A stretch of 6,331 nucleotides of DNA from Alphaproteobacteria bacterium. Lineage in GTDB: Bacteria > Pseudomonadota > Alphaproteobacteria > Sneathiellales > Sneathiellaceae. Positions 6,072-6,331 of this stretch are shown one piece after another. The position numbers and the translations under genes are program-made. The stretch's first letter is position 1, and the number at the start of each line of letters is the position of its first letter. The DNA lies in the NCBI GenBank assembly GCA_006226265.1, contig SBHH01000169.1, positions 1 to 6,331 of the forward strand. Reading direction: 5' to 3'. Below the pieces are notes generated by a model that was given only the letters and a program-made list of their open reading frames with translations, made no database searches and had not been told where the DNA came from.

Positions 6072-6331
6072 ATGGCTCGTAGACGCCGCGGACAACGCGC
6101 CCCATACGAGATCTGGCCGGGGTTCGTCGATGCGCTGACGTCCCTTCTGCTGGTCATCATCTTCCTGCTGGTGGTCTTTGTCCTCTCGCAGTTTTTCCTT
6201 TCTCGCGCGCTGTCGGGCCGCGATGCCGCGCTTGAGAAGCTGAACCAGCAGGTGAACGAGCTTGCCGACCTGCTGGCGGTCGAGAGGCGCACGAGCGCCC
6301 ATCTTGAAGAACAGATCAGCCAGCTTAATGT
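6072..6331 (+). CDS. MotB/TolR-like membrane protein, N-terminal part (3' end outside window)
   Basis: The open frame runs from ATG 6072 to the window edge, giving 86 codons. A basic N-terminus (ARRRRGQR) stays inside by the positive-inside rule. It is followed by a single membrane segment at about 18-42, starting FVDALTSLLLVIIFLLVVFV. Asp20 stands at the cytoplasmic start of this helix, as the ion-carrying Asp does in MotB, TolR and ExbD. After the helix come SRALSGRD and a Leu/Glu/Gln-rich stretch (residues 50-85) that looks like a periplasmic coiled coil. Related rhizobial proteins, as I recall them, end in an OmpA-type peptidoglycan-binding domain, but that part lies beyond the window. 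Position right after the MotA-like gene supports a channel pair. The product would be annotated as a MotB-like or peptidoglycan-binding protein. Confidence 0.85.
   Translation, partial: MARRRRGQRAPYEIWPGFVDALTSLLLVIIFLLVVFVLSQFFLSRALSGRDAALEKLNQQVNELADLLAVERRTSAHLEEQISQLN

Noticed and set aside
4840..6331. Zorya (ZorAB) antiphage system
   Set aside because: Channel and anchor types resemble ZorAB, but the tail is much shorter than in ZorA, no ZorC/D/E gene is visible, and the neighbourhood is housekeeping. The sequence past 6331 would be needed to reopen this.
4840..6331. Flagellar MotAB, TolQR or ExbBD as the specific identity
   Set aside because: The four-TM topology excludes plain TolQ/ExbB, and the short TM2-TM3 loop with a long tail does not fit flagellar MotA. 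No flagellar, tol-pal or tonB genes are adjacent.

Overview
The window reads as a GC-rich alphaproteobacterial chromosome segment, most likely from the Hyphomicrobiales (Rhizobiales). This is inferred from the family variants (class I fructose-bisphosphate aldolase directly after pgk, a divergent ThiE after fba, an OmpA-like protein with an ARRLSLGRALAVR signature, and a MotA/MotB-like pair of a type I associate with rhizobia), not from a database search. All seven recognisable genes are on the + strand. I see no mobile element, CRISPR array, tRNA or rRNA.

Positions 1-2090 hold a tight central-carbon cluster: the 3' end of phosphoglycerate kinase (pgk), a complete class I fructose-bisphosphate aldolase (best start ATG 414), and a ThiE-family thiamine-phosphate synthase that begins 6 bp after the aldolase stop. 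Positions 2148-3567 hold translation factor EF-P (efp, with the modifiable Lys33) and an inositol-monophosphatase family protein of SuhB type. Gaps here are 57 and 52 bp, with no obvious terminator, so all five genes could share transcripts.

A 237-bp non-coding gap (3568-3804) separates these from a second unit that probably has its own promoter. It starts with a secreted OmpA-C-domain protein carrying a long Lys/Pro/Ala-rich linker. Three bases after its stop comes a 398-residue, four-TM MotA/TolQ/ExbB-type channel subunit with a long cytoplasmic tail. After a further 35 bp comes the 5' end of a MotB/TolR-like protein with an Asp at the start of its single TM segment, cut by the window end.

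The last three genes look like a complete ion-driven envelope machine: channel (MotA-like), plug/anchor subunit (MotB-like) and a periplasm-spanning OmpA-like partner. No flagellar, Tol-Pal or TonB genes are visible beside them. This is the most interesting part of the window; the rest is ordinary housekeeping sequence.
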